Shown here piece by piece: positions 59,851 through 64,000 of a stretch of 64,000 nt of DNA. Made by a program: the position numbers and the translations under genes. This DNA is from Caulobacterales bacterium (lineage in GTDB: Bacteria; Pseudomonadota; Alphaproteobacteria; Caulobacterales; Parvularculaceae). The notes beneath the pieces were generated by a model that had not been told where the DNA came from, ran no database searches, and saw nothing but the letters and a program-made list of their open reading frames with translations. The stretch covers positions 62,001-126,000 of the forward strand of contig JACKIL010000004.1 of NCBI GenBank assembly GCA_020638525.1, written 5' to 3'. The stretch's first letter is position 1. The number at the start of each line of letters is the position of its first letter.

Positions 59851-60216
59851 ATGATGAAATCCAAACTTTTCGCCGCGTCGTTCGGCGCGGTAGCGCTTGT
59901 CTGCTCCGCAGCTTCTGCGGGCGATCTCAAAGGCTTCGGTTCGGTCGACTGCTATTCCGTGGTCAATGCGTGGAATGCTTCCGGCGCTGCGGATCGAGAC
60001 AAGATGCTGACGGCGATCGGGCAGTGGTCTTTCGGATATCTGTCCGGACGGAATGCAACCGTCGCGGTATCTCAGCGTAAGGAGCTTGCATCGCTCGACA
60101 ATGACCAGACGGCGATGTTTATCCTGAATCAGTGCGCCAGCTATCCCGGCCTCTATATCTATCAAATCGTGGACGTCATCTATGACGCCGCGCCGTATGT
60201 GGGCACGGGCGTTTAA
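59851..60216 (+). CDS. Small exported protein, unidentified
   Basis: The 121-residue product has a signal peptide (cleavage near ASA-GD) and a mature part with two cysteines (DCYSVV and NQCASYPG) that could form a disulfide. The layout recalls HdeA-like or Rap1a-like small periplasmic proteins, but no clear family is evident. GGAGGGGAGC gives a strong ribosome-binding site. It stands alone, 38 bases from the convergent tRNA-Pro. Confidence 0.75.
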   Translation: MMKSKLFAASFGAVALVCSAASAGDLKGFGSVDCYSVVNAWNASGAADRDKMLTAIGQWSFGYLSGRNATVAVSQRKELASLDNDQTAMFILNQCASYPGLYIYQIVDVIYDAAPYVGTGV

Positions 60217-60254
60217 GCTTCGATTCAAAAAGTGATTGGGGTGTCGAGTAAGAA

Positions 60255-60331
<77 letters not shown>

Positions 60332-60456
60332 ACCCGCATGACGGGAAGCTAGGGGCCGCCCGCCAAAGAGGCGCGGACTATAGGCGGGGCCTCGCCGCAC
60401 CGCAATGCGTTCCGAGGCGGTATTTCACCTTCGGCAGCCTGAATTTTTCAGCCGTT

Positions 60457-60999
60457 TTATTCTTCGTCTTCGGTCGCTTCCGCCTCGATCGCTTCGATCG
60501 CCAGAAGCGCTTCATCAAGCGTGTCCTGTGCTTTCTCGAGCCGTGAAAGCAGGGACGACAGGCGTTCCCGCAGCGCTGGGGAAAGACGCGCTTCGCCGGA
60601 TGTATTGACAGTTTCCGGGGGCGTGTCGGCGGGCGCGGCTGCTTCTGCATCAGCAGGAAGACGGTCCCCCGCGTCTTCGTCGATAAGCGGTGCGCGCAGC
60701 GCAACGCTCTGGCCGGCGGCTGCTAGTCGCCCCAGCTCGGCGATGTATTTGACGCCGTTTTCCTTGAAGATCTTTTGGACGCCCTTGGTCGTGTAGCGCT
60801 CATCGTAGAGGAGCACGCGCACGCCGCGCAGCACGTCGATATCGGCGGGGCGATAATAGCGACGTCCGCCCGCGCGACGCATCGGACGAATCTGACCGAA
60901 GACTTCCTCCCAATGACGCAACACATGCTGCGGCACGTCGAGTTCCTCGGCTGCCTCGCTGATGGTCCGGAAAGCGTCCGCTGATTTTGCTACGGCCAT
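60457..60999 (-). CDS. MerR family transcriptional regulator
   Basis: The 180-residue protein has the MerR winged helix TISEAAEELDVPQHVLRHWEEVFGQIRPMRR and GRRYYRPADIDVLRGV, followed by a coiled-coil region and an acidic tail. This short MerR type commonly follows ihfA in alphaproteobacteria; its target is unknown. It lies six bases downstream of ihfA. Confidence 0.92.
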   Translation of the reverse strand: MAVAKSADAFRTISEAAEELDVPQHVLRHWEEVFGQIRPMRRAGGRRYYRPADIDVLRGVRVLLYDERYTTKGVQKIFKENGVKYIAELGRLAAAGQSVALRAPLIDEDAGDRLPADAEAAAPADTPPETVNTSGEARLSPALRERLSSLLSRLEKAQDTLDEALLAIEAIEAEATEDEE

Positions 61000-61005
61000 T
61001 GCTTT

Positions 61006-61329
61006 TTATTCGGCCGCCGTCGCGTTGTCGCGCGCCAGCGCCTTGTTGATCTGCTCTTTGAGAACATGAGACGCGTGGAACGTCACGACGCGGCGCGGCG
61101 TGATCGGAACTTCTTCACCCGTCTTCGGATTGCGCCCGATACGGAGCTTTTTGCTGCGTACGGAGAAAGTGCCGAAAGAAGAGATTTTTACGGTCTCGCC
61201 GCGCTCAATCGCCGCTGAAATTTCCTCGAGAATACGCTCGACGAACACGGAAGATTCGTTTCGGGAAATGCCAAGGGAGCGATAGACGGCCTCGGTCAGA
61301 TCTGCGCGCGTCGTCGTCTTTTTAGTCAT
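61006..61329 (-). CDS. ihfA: Integration host factor, alpha subunit
   Basis: The 107-residue product is a typical IhfA: RADLTEAVYRSLGISRNESS, the ribbon arm GETVKISSFGTFSVRSKKLRIGRNPKTGEEVPI and the terminal helix FHASHVLKEQINKAL. It bends DNA as a heterodimer with IhfB. Gene order fabH-ihfA-merR is the usual alphaproteobacterial one. Confidence 0.96.
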   Translation of the reverse strand: MTKKTTTRADLTEAVYRSLGISRNESSVFVERILEEISAAIERGETVKISSFGTFSVRSKKLRIGRNPKTGEEVPITPRRVVTFHASHVLKEQINKALARDNATAAE

Positions 61330-61558
61330 GGCGTCGAGCCTCGGCTGCTGCTGCCGTCCGGCTTGATCCTGCCGGGCGGCGTCGGTTCGCGTGGGAGACG
61401 CAATCCCCTATACGACCAGAGCTGTTTCAAACGCTGGCGATCGTTGAAACGTCCCCCTCGGGCGGGCATGCTAATCCTCCCGGGCGAAGGCGGTCAACAA
61501 GTGATTGAATTTATTCAGCAGTTTTCGGCGGGCCGACGGTTGGGCGAGACGGGCAGGG

Positions 61559-62530
61559 TCAAGCGCGCAGGAGCGCGGCCCCCCAGGTGATCCCGCCGCC
61601 CATCGCCTCAAGCATCACAAGGTCGCCCTTCTTGATGCGCCCGTCGGCGACGCCCTGACAGTAGGCGAGCGGGATGGAGGCCGCAGAAGTGTTTCCCTGA
61701 CCCGAGATGGTCGAGATCACCTGATCCGGGCGAAGGTCGAGCTTCCTGACGACGCCCTGAATGATGCGCTCGTTCGCCTGGTGGGGAACGAACCAATCAA
61801 TGTCTGTCGGCGCGACGCCCGCCTGACGGGCGACCGTCTCCATCGCTTCCGATATCCGCGTAACGGCTTCGCGGAAGACCTTGTTGCCTTGCATGCGAAC
61901 ATGGCCTGCCGTTCCGGTCGATGAGACGCCGCCGTCGACATAAAGGAGATCTACAAGGTCGCCGTCACAGCGCAGATAGCTTGCGATGACGCCTCGCTCA
62001 TCGGCGACTTTCTCTTCCACCGCTTCCACGACGAAGGCTCCAGCGCCGTCTCCGAAAAGAACGCAGGTCGACCGGTCGGTCCAGTCGAGAATGCGCGAGA
62101 ACGTTTCAGCGCCGATAAGGAGCGCGCGCTTGTGTTGGCCGCAGGCGAGAAACTTTTCAACTGTCGACAGCGCGTAAACGAATCCGCTGCAGACTGCCTG
62201 AAGATCAAACGCGGCGCCTTGCTTCACCCCGAGTTTCGACTGAACGATCGCGGCTGTCGCAGGAAAGGTAAGGTCAGGCGTTGCTGTCGCGACGACAATA
62301 AGGTCGATATCGGCGGCCGTTACGCCAGCGTCTTTCATCGCCGCGCGCGCCGCTTCAACGGCAAGATCGGAGGTGCGCTGATCTTCAGCGGCGATATGGC
62401 GCTCGCGAATGCCGGTGCGATCGCGAATCCACTCGTCGCTCGTATCGACAAGTTTGGCGAGATCGTTGTTGGTGAGGATTCTCTCAGGAAGATACGCGCC
62501 GCATCCGGCGACGACTGCACGAAAACTCAT
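61559..62530 (-). CDS. fabH: 3-oxoacyl-ACP synthase III (KAS III)
   Basis: This enzyme starts fatty-acid synthesis by condensing acetyl-CoA with malonyl-ACP. The 323-residue product has the catalytic triad Cys114 (LQAVCSGFVYAL), His250 (WFVPHQANERI) and Asn280 (GQGNTSAASIPLA) and the C-terminal VMLEAMGGGITWGAALL. Its start overlaps the plsX stop by four bases (ATGA). Confidence 0.97.
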   Translation of the reverse strand: MSFRAVVAGCGAYLPERILTNNDLAKLVDTSDEWIRDRTGIRERHIAAEDQRTSDLAVEAARAAMKDAGVTAADIDLIVVATATPDLTFPATAAIVQSKLGVKQGAAFDLQAVCSGFVYALSTVEKFLACGQHKRALLIGAETFSRILDWTDRSTCVLFGDGAGAFVVEAVEEKVADERGVIASYLRCDGDLVDLLYVDGGVSSTGTAGHVRMQGNKVFREAVTRISEAMETVARQAGVAPTDIDWFVPHQANERIIQGVVRKLDLRPDQVISTISGQGNTSAASIPLAYCQGVADGRIKKGDLVMLEAMGGGITWGAALLRA

Positions 62531-63618
62531 ACCACTGCGGCTTTCACATCACCCAACTGCTGGTCGTTCGCCTCGCCGGTTCCGGCGCGCCGGTTCACTT
62601 TGCGGACCGTCTCAGCGATCTCTTCGCGGAACGGTTTGCGTGCAAGGCCCGCCGCCATTTCGACAGCGCTTTTGACGCCTTTCGCATCGGCGCTGCCATG
62701 GCTTTTCACGACGACGCCATTAAGGCCAAGAAGCAGCGCGCCGTTCGCGTTCGACGGATCCATGCGCGAGCGCAACTTCCGCAGTCCGCGGCGCATGATG
62801 AAGGCGGCGAGCTTTGAATTGAGAGAGGCCATGAGCGCCTCCTTCACCCAGCCGCCGACAAGGCGCGCTGCGCCTTCCGCAGTCTTGAGCGCGATATTGC
62901 CGGTAAAGCCGTCTGTCACGACGACGTCGACCTTGCCGCCGGAAATGTCATTGCCTTCAACGAAGCCCTGAAACGCCATTTCAGGATCGGCTTCGCGGAG
63001 GATCCGCGCGGCCGACCGGATCAGCTCATGCCCCTTGAGCTCCTCGGCGCCGACATTGAGAAGGCCGATGGTGGGCTTCTCTTTGCCGGTGAGGGCGCGG
63101 AAAAACGCTTCGCCCATAATGGCGAATTGCACGAGCTGCGTTTCGTTCGCCTCAACATTGGCGCCGACATCGAGCACGACGCTGCGCCCGCGATTGGTCG
63201 GCCAAAGCGCCGTCATCGCCGGCTTGTCTACGCCCTCGATCCGGCGAAGGAGTTTGCGGGCGACCGCCATCAGTGCGCCGGTGTTGCCGCTGGAGACGAC
63301 TGCTTCCGCGTCGCCATTTTGCAGCGCCGAAATCGCCGCCCACATCGATGTGTTCTGACCGCGGCGGAGAACCTGAATGGGATTGTCGGTCATCTGGACG
63401 ACGCCGTCGGCGTGCCTGACTTCAGATGAAGACAGGACAGGGTGCGCCGCCACGAGGGGACGGAGCGCCGCCTCATCGCCGAAGAACACGATCTGCGCTT
63501 TGAGGCCCGCCTGAATGGCTTGAGCGACGCCTTCGACGAGGGGCGCTGGCCCGGCGTCGCCGCCCATGGCGTCAACTGCGAGCCGAATCGGCTCGCTTTG
63601 AGGCGCGTGCATATTCAA
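62527..63618 (-). CDS. plsX: Phosphate acyltransferase
   Basis: This enzyme makes acyl-phosphate from acyl-ACP for phospholipid synthesis. The 363-residue protein starts after a short leader with RLAVDAMGGDAGP and shows SSGNTGALMAVARKLL, GRSVVLDVGANVE and LLGLNGVVVKSHGSADAKG. It lies between yceD and fabH in the usual order. Confidence 0.96.
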   Translation of the reverse strand: MNMHAPQSEPIRLAVDAMGGDAGPAPLVEGVAQAIQAGLKAQIVFFGDEAALRPLVAAHPVLSSSEVRHADGVVQMTDNPIQVLRRGQNTSMWAAISALQNGDAEAVVSSGNTGALMAVARKLLRRIEGVDKPAMTALWPTNRGRSVVLDVGANVEANETQLVQFAIMGEAFFRALTGKEKPTIGLLNVGAEELKGHELIRSAARILREADPEMAFQGFVEGNDISGGKVDVVVTDGFTGNIALKTAEGAARLVGGWVKEALMASLNSKLAAFIMRRGLRKLRSRMDPSNANGALLLGLNGVVVKSHGSADAKGVKSAVEMAAGLARKPFREEIAETVRKVNRRAGTGEANDQQLGDVKAAVV

Positions 63619-63718
63619 CGTCAGTGTCTCCCTGGGGCCCCGAAGGATACAAAACCGGGCGCTTCACGCAAAGCGATCGCCTTCGCCCAACGGGCGCGCC
63701 GGCTCCAGAATGCGTTAC

Positions 63719-64000
63719 CTATCCCTGCTCGCCGTCCTCGGCAATCTTGCTCTTGAGCGCTTCGAATGGGGAAATCGACTGCGGCGGCGCGAATTTCTCG
63801 GCGAGCGAGGCTGCTCCCGGCTTGCGCGGAAAGGGCGCCATGGCGAGGCTAAGCTGCTGAATGAGGAGATCGGCCAGATCAATGCTGTCGCCGGTGAGGG
63901 GCTCCGGGGCGTCGGGATCGATTTCCGTTTCGCCATGCCCTTCCGGTTCGGCCGAGTGTGCGAATTGAAGCTCGAAGGGTTCTTTGATGGTCTCTTCGAA
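63719..64000 (-). CDS. YceD/DUF177 family protein (partial, 5' end missing)
   Basis: The last 93 codons are visible; the gene continues past the right edge. The end reads LTGDSIDLADLLIQQLSLAM, then PFPRKPGA, the family's conserved C-terminal part, before a variable tail ending EDGEQG. YceD proteins accompany plsX, and in some bacteria they influence 23S rRNA. Here the gene is 100 bases upstream of plsX on the same strand, without rpmF between. Confidence 0.85.
   Translation of the reverse strand, partial: FEETIKEPFELQFAHSAEPEGHGETEIDPDAPEPLTGDSIDLADLLIQQLSLAMAPFPRKPGAASLAEKFAPPQSISPFEALKSKIAEDGEQG

Overview
The window looks like an origin-proximal piece of a GC-rich alphaproteobacterial chromosome. 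The support is an RcdA-type (DUF1465) protein, a MucR/Ros regulator, a glyA-nrdR-nusB-thiL cluster, a yceD-plsX-fabH-ihfA-merR cluster, many TonB-dependent receptors, the GAAGGCGGGGATCCAG-type dispersed palindrome and a perfect chromosomal parS site. I do not assign a genus.

Bases 1 to about 16900 are accessory and catabolic. The left edge holds the end of a DUF917 (S-methyl-thiohydantoin desulfurase family) gene, a TonB-dependent receptor and an Asp/Glu/hydantoin racemase. A divergent alanine dehydrogenase/Lrp pair follows. Next is a block that seems to be one regulon: two paralogous double-cupin proteins and an FAD-linked oxidase in one operon, a divergent FadR-type GntR regulator, an exported SnoaL plus SMP-30 fusion protein, a second GntR regulator, a second TonB receptor, an AraC regulator with a cupin sensor domain, and an HbpS/GlcG-like protein with a Rieske non-haem iron oxygenase. 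Four copies of the 9-mer palindrome TGTCTGACA, fitting the TNGTNNNACNA operator pattern of FadR-type GntR proteins, lie at the starts of four transcription units here. I cannot name the substrate; this is the best candidate in the window for an undescribed pathway.

Bases 17000 to 34000 are mostly housekeeping: universal stress protein, VIT1-like transporter, parS, GABA aminotransferase, rcdA, rpmE, a paraoxonase-like protein that lacks the His dyad, threonine synthase, an M16 peptidase, a GNAT acetyltransferase, an EAL phosphodiesterase, AlgH/YqgE, a peroxiredoxin, rnhA, ispH, a lipoprotein and argS. A very large Oar-like TonB receptor follows.

Bases 37500 to 41300 carry a riboflavin operon ribD-ribE-ribB-ribH-folE behind an FMN riboswitch. 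The usual alphaproteobacterial neighbourhood glyA-nrdR-rib genes-nusB-thiL is split here: glyA-nrdR-nusB-thiL lies 14 kb downstream without the rib genes, and folE sits where nusB would be expected.

Bases 41300 to 64000 hold agmatine deiminase, a secreted alpha/beta hydrolase, an unidentified P-loop ATPase, an exported MsrA, purB, an exported M3 peptidase, a PepSY membrane protein, an OmpA/BON protein, tdh, hemB, a MarR/MucR pair, the glyA cluster, a Crp/Fnr regulator with a nickel-binding-type small protein, tRNA-Pro(GGG), and a merR-ihfA-fabH-plsX-yceD operon cut by the right edge. A perfect FNR/FixK-type box lies upstream of glyA. I saw no rRNA, CRISPR array, insertion sequence or prophage.
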